64,000 nucleotides of DNA from Meiothermus sp. QL-1 (GTDB lineage: Bacteria > Deinococcota > Deinococci > Deinococcales > Thermaceae): positions 62,001 through 126,000 of the forward strand of contig NZ_QQSV01000006.1 of the NCBI RefSeq assembly GCF_003351145.1, read 5' to 3'. The notes beneath the pieces are model-generated. The model did not search any database. It was not told the DNA's origin and saw only the letters and a list, made by a program, of their open reading frames with translations. How positions within the stretch are numbered: the stretch's first letter is position 1; each line of letters begins with the position of its first letter. This document shows positions 7,841-15,399 of this stretch, in pieces. The position numbers were made by a program, and so were the translations under genes.

Positions 7841-8548
7841 ATGACCCTGAAGCGCACCACCCTCAACCGCGAGGCCTACCGGGCCCTGCGCCAGGCCATT
7901 CTGGAGCGGAAGATTGCCCCAGGGCAAAAGCTGGTGGTGCGGGTGCTGGCCGAGGAGCTGGGGCTCTCCCCCACCCCCGTCAAGGAGGCCTTGAGCGCGC
8001 TGGAGCGCGAGGGGCTGGTGGTGGCGGTGCCCCACCGCGGCTACTTTGTGCTGGAGCCCAGCCTGGAGGACGTGCGCGAGATCTACGACCTGCGCGAGGT
8101 GCTGGAAGGCCTGGCCGCGCGGCTTGCGGTGGAGAAGCAGAGCAAGGCGCTTCTGCGCCGGCTCGAGCGGCTCTTCCACAAACAAACCCAGGCCGCCGAG
8201 GCAGGGGCGCTGGAGACCTATGCCGACCTTGACCTGGCCTTTCACCGCACCCTGTGGGAGGCCGCCGGCAGCAAGCGCCTTCTGGCCACCGCCGAGACCA
8301 TGGTGGGCCAGATCCGCCTCCTCATCAGCAGCTCGGCCACCGTTCCGGGCCGGCTGCCCCAGTCGCGGGCCGAGCACCAGGCCATCCTGGAGGCGGTGCG
8401 CAGCAAAGACCCCGAGGCCGCCGAAGCGGCCATGCGGGCCCACGTGCGCAACGCGGGGCAGGCGCTGGCGGCCTTCCTTGAGGTCAGCTCACCTCGAGTA
8501 CCCCCCCAAACACCCGCCCCACCGGCCGCCCCCCTTCCCACAGGGTGA
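7841..8548 (+). CDS. GntR-family transcriptional regulator, FadR (FCD) type
   Basis: 235 residues from the ATG at 7841; no strong ribosome site precedes it. The N-terminal winged helix (about residues 1-75) contains NREAYRALRQAILERKIAPG and the recognition helix LGLSPTPVKEALSALEREGLV. The C-terminal FCD ligand domain (about 85-215) has YDLREVLEGLAARLA and late DLAFHRTLWEAAG and EHQAILEAV segments, whose Asp/His residues normally bind a metal and an acid ligand. It is transcribed away from the lyase/ABC operon and probably represses it in the absence of a sugar acid or 2-hydroxyacid. The last 20 residues are Pro-rich and overlap the convergent amidohydrolase gene by 65 bp. Confidence 0.85.
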   Translation: MTLKRTTLNREAYRALRQAILERKIAPGQKLVVRVLAEELGLSPTPVKEALSALEREGLVVAVPHRGYFVLEPSLEDVREIYDLREVLEGLAARLAVEKQSKALLRRLERLFHKQTQAAEAGALETYADLDLAFHRTLWEAAGSKRLLATAETMVGQIRLLISSSATVPGRLPQSRAEHQAILEAVRSKDPEAAEAAMRAHVRNAGQALAAFLEVSSPRVPPQTPAPPAAPLPTG

Positions 8549-9911
8549 GGTCGGCGGGGGCTCCGGGGCAGATCTGGCCCTGCTCCGCCCAGCCAGCGGC
8601 CAGCGCCGCACCCCGGGTGTGGGCCCAGAGCACCTCCAGGGGGGTGAGGCTCTGGGCAGGATCGAGCGGATGCTGGGTGGCGGCCTGCAGGTTGAGGGCA
8701 AAAAGGGGCTTCATCACCGGGGCGTCGGAGCCAAAGGCCAGCGGCAGGCCGGTGCTCCACAGGTCGCGCAGGCGGAAGGCCTGGCGTTCCTGGCCCCTCA
8801 GGTGGTGCCGCACCAGCTCGGCATCGCCCAAAAGATGCATGGGCTGCAAAGACAGGGCCAGCGGAAGGCCCCTAAAGCGGGGCAGGTCCTCGTCCTGAAC
8901 GTGCTGAACGTGCTCCATTCGCAAAACGCGCCTGGCGTGAGGGGCCAGCCGGTGGAACACCCCCAGCACCTCGCGCACCGCCCGTGTGCCGATGGCGTGG
9001 ACGGCCAGGCCGAACCCGGCCTGCAGGGCTGCCCTACCCTCGCTCTCGATGAGCTCTGGGGGGTCGAGCACAAGGCCGTGTGAACCATCCGGGTAGGGCT
9101 CAACCATCCAGGCCGTGCGGCTCCCCAGGGCTCCGTCGGCGAAAAACTTGACCGCGGCTATTTCCAACCTGTCCCCGCGCCAGCCGGGCCGGGTCTCGCG
9201 CCAGTGGTCCTTGTCCAGCGCCCACCAAAGCCACACCGGAAGCCGCCCCGTGGCGGCCAGTCGTTCGGCCAGGCCGTAGTGGCACCAGCCCATGTGGTGC
9301 ACAGCGGTGTAGCCCCGGCGAGCCAGGTCTTGCAGTCCGCGCTCGAGCTCCACCAGGCCAGGCGGGGGCAGGACCCGCTGGACCAGTTTCTGGGCGTTCT
9401 CCAGCAGGTACCCGGTGGGCTCTCCCGCGCCATCCCGCACCAGCACCCCCCCAGGCGGGTCGGGGGTCTCCCTGCCGATGCCGGCCTGCTCCAGAGCCCG
9501 GGTGTTGACCCAGGCCGAGTGCCGGTCGCGGCTTTGCAGGAAGACGGGGTGAAGAGGTGCGGCCCTATCTAAAAGCGAGCGGTCGGGGTAGGCCTTGAAG
9601 AGGTAGCCTGCCCCCCGAATCCAGCTTCCTGGGGGAAGGCCCTGGGCCCTCTCCGCCACCCGCTGGGCCACCGCCAGAGGCTCGGTGAGGCCCTCCAGGT
9701 CGAGGCTGTCTAGCTGGAGCCCCCAGAGCTGGGGATGGGCGTGGGCCTCATGCAGCCCTGGGGTGATCTGCTCGAACTGGAGGCGGCGGGCTCCCGGATA
9801 GCGCGCGCAGAGGTCGTTCTGGCTGCCCACGTCGGCGATGCGGTCGCCCTCGAGGTAGACCGCCTCCGCAGGGTCCCCGCAGAAGGTGATGACCCGGCCA
9901 AGCAGGAGCAT
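8484..9911 (-). CDS. Amidohydrolase, YtcJ / amidohydro_3 type
   Basis: 475 residues of the metal-dependent amidohydrolase superfamily. Metal ligands are visible in order: EAHAHP near residue 56 (HxH), the catalytic-region FFADGALGSRTAW segment, AVHAIGTRA, RMEHVQH and FGSDAPV (final Asp). The full TIM barrel plus the split N/C-terminal beta-sandwich seems present (MLLLGRVITFCGD at the start, CPGAPADLTLWEGG near the end). These enzymes hydrolyse amides or formyl groups on varied substrates; the specific one is not readable. It is convergent with, and overlaps by 65 bp, the GntR regulator. It has its own leaderless-type promoter, so it is probably not part of the sugar operon. Confidence 0.85.
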   Translation of the reverse strand: MLLLGRVITFCGDPAEAVYLEGDRIADVGSQNDLCARYPGARRLQFEQITPGLHEAHAHPQLWGLQLDSLDLEGLTEPLAVAQRVAERAQGLPPGSWIRGAGYLFKAYPDRSLLDRAAPLHPVFLQSRDRHSAWVNTRALEQAGIGRETPDPPGGVLVRDGAGEPTGYLLENAQKLVQRVLPPPGLVELERGLQDLARRGYTAVHHMGWCHYGLAERLAATGRLPVWLWWALDKDHWRETRPGWRGDRLEIAAVKFFADGALGSRTAWMVEPYPDGSHGLVLDPPELIESEGRAALQAGFGLAVHAIGTRAVREVLGVFHRLAPHARRVLRMEHVQHVQDEDLPRFRGLPLALSLQPMHLLGDAELVRHHLRGQERQAFRLRDLWSTGLPLAFGSDAPVMKPLFALNLQAATQHPLDPAQSLTPLEVLWAHTRGAALAAGWAEQGQICPGAPADLTLWEGGRPVGRVFGGVLEVS

Positions 9912-9917
9912 AGAGGC

Positions 9918-9923
9918 ATGTTA
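9918..9923 (-). promoter_or_regulatory. -10 element, leaderless promoter of the amidohydrolase
   Basis: TAACAT on the minus strand ends 6 nt before the ATG at 9911, so transcription would start at or next to the start codon. No ribosome-binding site is present. Confidence 0.45.
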
Positions 9924-9925
9924 GC

Positions 9926-10488
9926 TCAGAAGCGAAGCCCTGCGGAGAAGTTTACCAGCAGCGCCCCCTCAATGCCCCCCAGGCCCCCTATCTCAATGAG
10001 GAAAGGCTCTGCCTGGTAGCCCAGGTTTAGTTGGTAGAGCAGAAAACCAAAACTTCTGTACCGGGAATCTGTGGTCCGGAAAGCCAGCCCGTGAAGCCTG
10101 GGGCTCAGGTAGAAGGGCCCTGCACCCACCAAAAGACCCAAATCGGCGGCCAGGGGTAGCCCCTCGTAGCTAGCCAGCAAGGGCAGGTTCAGGCCCACGT
10201 CAAGGGCTAGACCCTCCCCCAACGCCACCTTGACTCCCCCCCGTGGGCCCATCTGAAAGGTGAAGTTGTACTCCACGCTCCCATCCCCGCGGGCGTACCC
10301 TATATAGGGTAAAGCAGGTAGAAGGGGTGAGGAAACCCCTTTGCAGGGGAGAACCCAGCCAGCAGGCTTCCGCCCACAGTGAATTGCGACCCCCGTACAG
10401 GCTCCGGCGTGCGTAAAACGGCAAAGGGGACGCACCCCGCCAGCAGGCCCACCCAGACTGAGAGAGCCACCACTTGCAGGCGCCGCAT
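9926..10488 (-). pseudogene. Frameshifted outer-membrane lipoprotein gene
   Basis: The ATG at 10488 follows GGAGGTGG and opens a signal peptide with lipobox (MRRLQVVALSVWVGLLAGC). This frame stops at 10302-10300 after 62 residues. The frame one base back continues from about 10345 to 9926 with a compositionally normal beta-strand-rich sequence ending in SAGLRF, a terminal aromatic typical of outer-membrane proteins. Joined at a single -1 shift they give a protein of about 187 residues. The region between contains A-AAG-GGG inside a 6-bp stem with an 8-nt loop, so programmed slippage is conceivable. A recent indel in the GGGG or CCCC runs, or a sequence error, is simpler. The family was not recognised beyond being a small barrel-like lipoprotein. 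Confidence 0.6.
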
Positions 10489-10528
10489 ACCACCTCCGCG
10501 TGCCTTGCAGAACGCCCCTATTACTTCC

Positions 10529-10605
10529 TGGCGGGCCGTGAAGGATTCGAACCTCCGACTTTCCGTTTTGGAGACGGACGCTCTACCAGACTGAGCTAAC
10601 GGCCC
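10529..10605 (-). tRNA. trnW: tRNA-Trp (anticodon CCA)
   Basis: Cloverleaf on the minus strand: acceptor GGGCCGT pairs with ACGGCCC, D-arm region TAGCTCAG, anticodon stem TCCGT/ACGGA with loop CTCCAAA, and T-loop GTTCGAATC. The 3' CCA is encoded at 10531-10529. Confidence 0.97.
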
Positions 10606-10667
10606 CCTCTGCCAGCCCGCAGGACCAGCGCAGAGGATTGTAGCACAGCCCGGAGAGAGAGACAACC

Positions 10668-12245
10668 CTACACGCTTTGGAGCTGGTCCTCCATCGCCCA
10701 AGCGGGGTACTCATCTTTGGCCAGGAAGTGCCGGGCATAGAGGGCCGCGAGCCTGGCGTGGCGCTCGCTGCCCAGGTCGTACAAAAGGGCCACAGTCGCA
10801 GCGTCGGCCAGGGTGCGTAGGGCGTCCTTGGCCCGCCACTGGGCCTCCTCGGGGGAGAGGGTTTGCAGGCGGGCCAGGGTGTCTTGTAGGGCTGAATGGG
10901 CCAGGTGGGCTTCCTCGGTGCCGACGGCCTCGAGCCTGGGCAGAAACTCCTCCGCAAAGGGCTGGGCCGCACCCTTGCGGAAGAGCACCTCGAGGGTATC
11001 CAGGGCCTGCACGTTGGCCGGGCCTTCCCAGATGGGGGTGATGAGGGCCTCGCGGGCTAGGCGGGCGATGGCGAAGTCCTCCACAAAGCCCACCCCGCCG
11101 AAAAGCTCCATGGCGAGCTGGGTGCAGTAGGTGCCGTGCTCGGCGGTGCGGGCCTTGGCCAGGTGGGCCAGGAGGCGGGCGTAGTGATAACGGGGGCTGT
11201 AAGGGGGGGTCTGTGTCCAGGCCCCCTCCCAGGCCGCCACCGCGCGGAAGGTGAGGGCCAGGCCGCCCGCAATGCGCACCGCCAGGTCGGTGAGGTCGCG
11301 CCTTACCAGGGGGTGCTCCTCCAGCCTCTTGCCGAAGGCCACCCGGCGCTGGGCGCGGAAGAGGGCCTCGAGCTGGGCCTTGCGGGCCAGGCCCAGCGCG
11401 CCCACCGCGTTGGCCAGGCGCGAGAGGGTGAGGGTCTCCAGGATATAGTAGATGCCCTCCTCGGCCCTTCCGACGAGGTGGGCCTCGGTGTGGTCGAACT
11501 CCACCTCGCCCGAGGGCACCGCCCGGGTGGCCAGTTTTTCCTTCAAGCGCCGCACCCGGTAGTTGAGCTCTCCTTTACCGTTCAAGCGGGGCACCAAAAA
11601 CAGGGCCACGCCCTTGGGGCCCGGTGGAGCCCCCTGGGGCCGGGCGGAGACCAGCGCATAGTCGGTGAGGCCCGCCCCACTGGAGAAGTACTTGTCGCCG
11701 TAAAGCCGCCAGACCGCCCCGTCGGGCACGGCCCGAACCCTGTTGGCCCCCAGGTCCGAGCCCCCCTGTACCTCGGTCATCCAGGTGGCGCCAAAGGCTC
11801 GCCCCTCCAGGAGCTCCTCTTTCCAGGGAGCCAACTGGGGGGCGTACTTGTGGATGGCGTAGATGGTGGCGTTGGTGATGGTCTGGATGCAGTAGAGGCC
11901 GGGGTCGGCTAGCAGGAAGCCCTGGGCAAAGTGCAGGTGCCAGCTTCCCCCCTGGTAGGGGGCGCGGTTGATGGCGGCCAGCTGGCGGTTTAGGCTTTCC
12001 TGAGCAGGTGAAAGCCGCACCCGGTCTATGCGGTTTCCATCCAGGTCGTGCATCACCAGAACCGGACGGGCCTCCCTGTCCACGTGGTCGGCGATGCGGT
12101 AGGCCTCGCCCCCGGCCAGCCAACCAAAGCTTTCCAGCTCGCTTTGGTGGGCTCTCCAGCCCTTCCAGTAGCGGTCCAGGATGGCGGGCAGGTCGGGCTC
12201 GAGCGTCCAGTGGTTCCGGGCGTAGGCGTATGATTGGTGTTCCAT
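10668..12245 (-). CDS. Acyl-CoA dehydrogenase family protein, AidB-like
   Basis: 525 residues, longer than classical acyl-CoA dehydrogenases (about 380) and matching the AidB subgroup. Seen: the FAD/substrate segment WMTEVQGGSDLGANRVRA near residue 160, then YGDKYFSSGAGLTDYALV, and the C-terminal helical part with ELFGGVGFVEDFAIARLAREA followed by IWEGPANVQALD, where the usual catalytic base region lies. A C-terminal extension of about 110 residues follows. Such proteins oxidise acyl-CoAs or, for AidB, bind DNA and flavin in alkylation stress; which applies is unknown. It is divergent from ltaE with a leaderless-type promoter. Confidence 0.85.
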   Translation of the reverse strand: MEHQSYAYARNHWTLEPDLPAILDRYWKGWRAHQSELESFGWLAGGEAYRIADHVDREARPVLVMHDLDGNRIDRVRLSPAQESLNRQLAAINRAPYQGGSWHLHFAQGFLLADPGLYCIQTITNATIYAIHKYAPQLAPWKEELLEGRAFGATWMTEVQGGSDLGANRVRAVPDGAVWRLYGDKYFSSGAGLTDYALVSARPQGAPPGPKGVALFLVPRLNGKGELNYRVRRLKEKLATRAVPSGEVEFDHTEAHLVGRAEEGIYYILETLTLSRLANAVGALGLARKAQLEALFRAQRRVAFGKRLEEHPLVRRDLTDLAVRIAGGLALTFRAVAAWEGAWTQTPPYSPRYHYARLLAHLAKARTAEHGTYCTQLAMELFGGVGFVEDFAIARLAREALITPIWEGPANVQALDTLEVLFRKGAAQPFAEEFLPRLEAVGTEEAHLAHSALQDTLARLQTLSPEEAQWRAKDALRTLADAATVALLYDLGSERHARLAALYARHFLAKDEYPAWAMEDQLQSV

Positions 12246-12252
12246 TGTTCAT

Positions 12253-12258
12253 AGCCTA
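12253..12258 (-). promoter_or_regulatory. -10 element, leaderless promoter of the acyl-CoA dehydrogenase gene
   Basis: TAGGCT on the minus strand ends 7 nt before the ATG at 12245; no ribosome-binding site is visible. Confidence 0.45.
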
Positions 12259-12315
12259 CTACCTCCCAGGGAGCAAGCGGCGCTGCTTGCCAGAAAAAAC
12301 ACGGGGGCCTGGCCT

Positions 12316-12321
12316 TAGGAT
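12316..12321 (+). promoter_or_regulatory. -10 element, leaderless promoter of ltaE
   Basis: TAGGAT ends 6 nt before the ATG at 12328, the same geometry as many other genes in this window. Confidence 0.45.
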
Positions 12322-12327
12322 GGGGCC

Positions 12328-13347
12328 ATGCGCGTGATTGATTTCCGCTCCGACACCGTGACCCAACCCACCCCTGCCATGCGCAGGGCCATGGCCGAGG
12401 CCGAGGTGGGCGATGATGTGTACGGCGAAGACCCTACCGTGAACCGCCTGGAAGCCCTGGCCGCCGAGATGCTGGGCTTCGAGAGCGCCCTCTTCATGCC
12501 CAGCGGCACCATGACCAACCAGGTGGCCCTGATGCTCCACCTCAGGCGCGGCCAGGAGGTGATTGCTCCCAGAGGCGCGCACATCTACGAGTACGAGCCG
12601 GGCTCGCTTGCGGTGCTCGCGGGCGGCACCATCCGGCTGGTGGAAGCCCCATACGGCGTACCCGATCCCGAGGCGGTGCGGGCCGCCATCCACACTTCGG
12701 TGCACCAGGCCCCTACAGGTCTCATCGCGCTGGAAAACACCCACAACACCGCAGGGGGCACGGTGGTGCCCCTCGAGGCCCAGCGGGCCATCCAGCAGGT
12801 GGCGCAGGCGGCCCACCTGCCCATCCACCTGGACGGGGCCCGCCTCTTCAACGCGGCGGTGGCCCTGGGGGTAGAGGCCGCCGAGCTGGCGCGGGGCTTC
12901 ACCACGGTCTCTATCTGTCTATCCAAGGGCCTGGGCGCGCCCGTAGGCTCCCTGCTGCTCATGCCCAGGGCGCTGCGGGCCGAAGCCTGGCGCTACCGCA
13001 AGCTGCTGGGGGGCGGGATGCGGCAGGCTGGGGTGCTGGCCGCAGCGGGCCTGATTGCCCTTACCGAGGGGCCCAAGCACCTGGCCCGCGACCACCAGAT
13101 GGCCCGGGCCCTGGCCGAGGGGCTGCTCAGGCTTCACCTGGGGGTGGACCTGCGAGCGGTGCAGACCAATATGGTCTACGTAGAGGTGCCCCAGGCCCCC
13201 AGCCTGGCCGAGCGGCTCAGGGCGCTGGGCGTGCTGGTGAACGCCATGGGCCCGCGCCGGCTGCGCTTTGTGACCCACCGCGATCTGGAGGACCAGGACA
13301 TCCCCCAGGCGCTGAAGCGGATTGAGCAGGCCCTGCAGCTAGCCTAG
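12328..13347 (+). CDS. ltaE: Low-specificity L-threonine aldolase
   Basis: 339 residues, the normal length for this PLP enzyme, which splits threonine and allo-threonine to glycine and acetaldehyde. The start has the family signature [19 protein letters not shown], followed by [15 protein letters not shown]. The PLP-lysine segment is [12 protein letters not shown] near residue 195, and the [12 protein letters not shown] segment follows, as in LtaE. It is transcribed alone from a leaderless-type promoter and is convergent with the small gene at 13351. It supplies glycine and recycles threonine in the cytosol. Confidence 0.95.
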   Translation: MRVIDFRSDTVTQPTPAMRRAMAEAEVGDDVYGEDPTVNRLEALAAEMLGFESALFMPSGTMTNQVALMLHLRRGQEVIAPRGAHIYEYEPGSLAVLAGGTIRLVEAPYGVPDPEAVRAAIHTSVHQAPTGLIALENTHNTAGGTVVPLEAQRAIQQVAQAAHLPIHLDGARLFNAAVALGVEAAELARGFTTVSICLSKGLGAPVGSLLLMPRALRAEAWRYRKLLGGGMRQAGVLAAAGLIALTEGPKHLARDHQMARALAEGLLRLHLGVDLRAVQTNMVYVEVPQAPSLAERLRALGVLVNAMGPRRLRFVTHRDLEDQDIPQALKRIEQALQLA

Positions 13348-13350
13348 GGG

Positions 13351-13545
13351 CTACTCCTGCCAGCTTTCCACGGTTTTGTACTGCACCAGCGCGGCATAGG
13401 TGGTCTGGTTCCCGCTTTGGCTGGTCGAAAACTTTATATCAACCAGCAGGGCCTCTTCGGGCAGGCTTTGAATGAAGCGGTTGAGCCGCTCCTGGAAGAC
13501 ATCGGGGTCGGCGGCCGCGATGAGCTTGAGATGCACGCCTTGCAT
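13351..13545 (-). CDS. Small conserved hypothetical protein (64 aa)
   Basis: A 64-residue acidic-to-neutral protein with the pattern HLKLIAAADPDVFQERLNRFIQ, then VDIKFSTSQ and TYAALVQYK, predicting a beta-alpha-beta-beta fold. No function is recognisable. A TAGGCT element 6 nt upstream of the ATG supports it as an independently transcribed real gene. It ends 4 bp after the convergent ltaE. Confidence 0.65.
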   Translation of the reverse strand: MQGVHLKLIAAADPDVFQERLNRFIQSLPEEALLVDIKFSTSQSGNQTTYAALVQYKTVESWQE

Positions 13546-13549
13546 GGCC

Positions 13550-14233
13550 CTAGCCTAGCACCTCCCGCGCCCCCGCCCGTAGCGCATCGGGCCGGTCGCC
13601 GATGACGCCGTCTACCCCCCAGGCCAGCAGCCGCCCCACCACCTCGGCCTGGTTGACCGTCCAGGCGACCACGAAGAGACCCTGGCGCTTAAGTGCCCCC
13701 ACCCGCTCCTCGTCCAGCAGAGCATAGTGAGGGTGAGCCCCCTGCACCGGCAGGCAGGGCAGCAGGGCCTCCATCTCCGGCACAGAGTACAGGAGGGCCA
13801 GCGGAGCACCCACCCCCAGGCGGTGCAGGCGAAGAAGGGCCAGCGGGTCAAAGCTGCTTACCCAGACCTGCTCACGACCCTGAAGGGCCCTGGCCAGGGC
13901 CTCCTCCCGGCCATCGGTGGGACCGGGCTGGCTTTTGAGCTCGAGGTTCAGCCAGGCTTCAGGAAACTCCTGGGCCAGGGCAAAGACCTCTTCAAGCCGG
14001 GGTATCCAGGGGGCTGCCTTCCTGAGCTGGGGCCAGTCCAGCCCGGCGATGGGGCGGCCCTCCAGGTCGAAGTCGTGGTGCACCACCAGCACCCCATCCC
14101 GCGTAAACTGCAGGTCGAGCTCGAGGCCGTCCAGACCGGCCTCGAGCGCATGGCGAAAGGCTTCCAAGGTGTTTTCCCGCGCCGCCAGGGGAGCACCCCG
14201 GTGGCCGAGCAAAAGGGGCCTGGGCAGTTTCAT
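13550..14233 (-). CDS. Glycerophosphodiester phosphodiesterase
   Basis: 227 residues of the GDPD family, which hydrolyses glycerophosphodiesters to glycerol-3-phosphate and an alcohol. The catalytic start GHRGAPLAARENTLEAF near residue 10 and the metal-binding ELDLQFTRDGVLVVHHD near residue 37 are intact; a Lys-containing LNLELK strand and a C-terminal VDGVIGDRPD complete the TIM barrel. There is no signal peptide, so it is cytosolic. The frame is open far upstream, but GGGAGG lies 6 nt before the ATG at 14233 and the domain begins right there. Confidence 0.93.
   Translation of the reverse strand: MKLPRPLLLGHRGAPLAARENTLEAFRHALEAGLDGLELDLQFTRDGVLVVHHDFDLEGRPIAGLDWPQLRKAAPWIPRLEEVFALAQEFPEAWLNLELKSQPGPTDGREEALARALQGREQVWVSSFDPLALLRLHRLGVGAPLALLYSVPEMEALLPCLPVQGAHPHYALLDEERVGALKRQGLFVVAWTVNQAEVVGRLLAWGVDGVIGDRPDALRAGAREVLG
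13552..13557 (-). promoter_or_regulatory. -10 element, leaderless promoter of the 64-aa gene
   Basis: TAGGCT on the minus strand lies 6 nt before the ATG at 13545, overlapping the end of the GDPD gene. Confidence 0.4.
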
Positions 14234-14298
14234 GCGGTGCCTCCCTAACCCGGGCGATTCTACCGGGGATATGGGTGCTGGGAAAGTTGCCGATGGTG

Positions 14299-14304
14299 TA
14301 AACT
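14299..14304 (+). promoter_or_regulatory. -10 element, leaderless promoter of the bPH-like gene
   Basis: TAAACT, preceded by TG, ends 7 nt before the ATG at 14312. The same GGTGTAAACT string recurs upstream of eno. Confidence 0.45.
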
Positions 14305-14311
14305 CAGGGCC

Positions 14312-15055
14312 ATGGGCAAATACGACGAGCGCCTCAAAGGCCTTACCCAGGCCGAGATCATCGCCCGTCTGGAAGGGCCAGGGGGGCTGCTGGCCTTCTC
14401 GAGCCACGAGCTGTACTACATCGACGACACCAAGGCCCAAAGCGCGCGTCTTTCCCAGATTAGGCGCGTCGGTTTGAACAGACAGAGCGGCACTGTGGAC
14501 GTGACTGGTCCCGAGGGCACGCTGATAGCCATCCCCCCTGCTGCTTTCCAAAAAGACGAGCTGCGGCTTTTCCTGGAGTCCCTGAAAAACCACATCCTGA
14601 GGGCCAGGGCGGAACCCCCATCCCCCGAGCCCCCGAAGGCCCCGAGCCTGGTGGACGAGCCTGCCGAACCCCCCATCCTCACCCCCTCTGAAAACCGTCT
14701 GCCCCCCAACCCTATTCCAGAGAAGACCCAGGCCGTCGAGCCGCCCAAAACCCTGCCCGATGAGCCTCCCGACATGCCTCGGGGCTCCGAGACATCCCCC
14801 AGGCCTCCCCTCGATCCCGCTCCCACCCTGCCCCCTCCAGCCCAGGCCAAGCCCTCCCTGGGCAGGGGACCTAGGCCCACCCAACGGCTCACCTCCTTCC
14901 TGCTCAAGGTTTCCACCCTCATCACCGCCGCGGTCACCGCGGGCTATCTGGTCGCCCACATGGGTACCACCGCCGACATCTGGTCTCCCTTGGGGGTGAC
15001 CGCCGTAGGGCTGGCCCTGGCCCTCATCCAGTGGCACCTCTCTGAGCTGTCTTAA
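14312..15055 (+). CDS. Membrane-anchored protein with N-terminal PH-like domain
   Basis: 247 residues in three parts. Residues 1-100 look like a bacterial PH-type beta domain (GLLAFSSHELYYIDDT, RRVGLNRQSGTVDVTGPEG). Residues 105-190 are a Pro/Glu-rich linker of low complexity. Residues 195-245 hold two hydrophobic helices (LLKVSTLITAAVTAGYLVAH and VTAVGLALALIQWH). It lies 8 bp upstream of comEA on the same strand, so it may be co-transcribed with the competence genes, but no competence role can be read from it. Function unknown. Confidence 0.7.
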   Translation: MGKYDERLKGLTQAEIIARLEGPGGLLAFSSHELYYIDDTKAQSARLSQIRRVGLNRQSGTVDVTGPEGTLIAIPPAAFQKDELRLFLESLKNHILRARAEPPSPEPPKAPSLVDEPAEPPILTPSENRLPPNPIPEKTQAVEPPKTLPDEPPDMPRGSETSPRPPLDPAPTLPPPAQAKPSLGRGPRPTQRLTSFLLKVSTLITAAVTAGYLVAHMGTTADIWSPLGVTAVGLALALIQWHLSELS

Positions 15056-15056
15056 G

Positions 15057-15070
15057 GTTTCCCGTGGAAC
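15057..15070. other. Candidate parS (ParB-binding) site
   Basis: GTTTCCCGTGGAAC differs at one position from the known parS variant GTTTCACGTGGAAC and at two from the palindrome GTTTCACGTGAAAC. It lies at the start of comEA, about 3 kb from parAB, within the origin domain. Binding is not demonstrated. Confidence 0.45.
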
Positions 15071-15399
15071 GTTGGTTTAGCGCGGCCTACGTGGCAGCAG
15101 TTTTAGCACTGGGCCTGGTCAACCTCTGGCCCAGGCTCACCCCAGGGTTTGCCCCGCTCGAGCTCACCCCTGCGGAAAGCCCGCTCGCCCTGCAGCCCGG
15201 CCCCATCCGCCCCCAGGTGGCCCCGGTCAGCCTCAACAGCGCCAGCCAGGCAGAGCTCGAGAGCCTGCCCGGCATCGGACCGGCCCTGGCCCAGCGCATC
15301 ATCGAGGGCCGCCCCTACCGCTCCGTTGAGGAGCTAGAGCGGGTCAGGGGCATCGGCCCCAAACTCTTGGAGCGGCTGCGCCCCCTGGTGGTGCCGTGA
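15064..15399 (+). CDS. comEA: Competence protein ComEA (DNA-binding helix-hairpin-helix)
   Basis: 111 residues from a GTG with AAGG upstream. An N-terminal membrane anchor (AAYVAAVLALGLVNLW) is followed by a short linker and then two helix-hairpin-helix units: SLNSASQAELESLPGIGPAL and VEELERVRGIGPKLLERLRP. This is the ComEA layout; the protein sits in the periplasm and binds incoming double-stranded DNA during natural transformation. The next gene, comEC, begins on its stop (GTGA overlap), so the two are translationally coupled. Confidence 0.93.
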   Translation: MERWFSAAYVAAVLALGLVNLWPRLTPGFAPLELTPAESPLALQPGPIRPQVAPVSLNSASQAELESLPGIGPALAQRIIEGRPYRSVEELERVRGIGPKLLERLRPLVVP

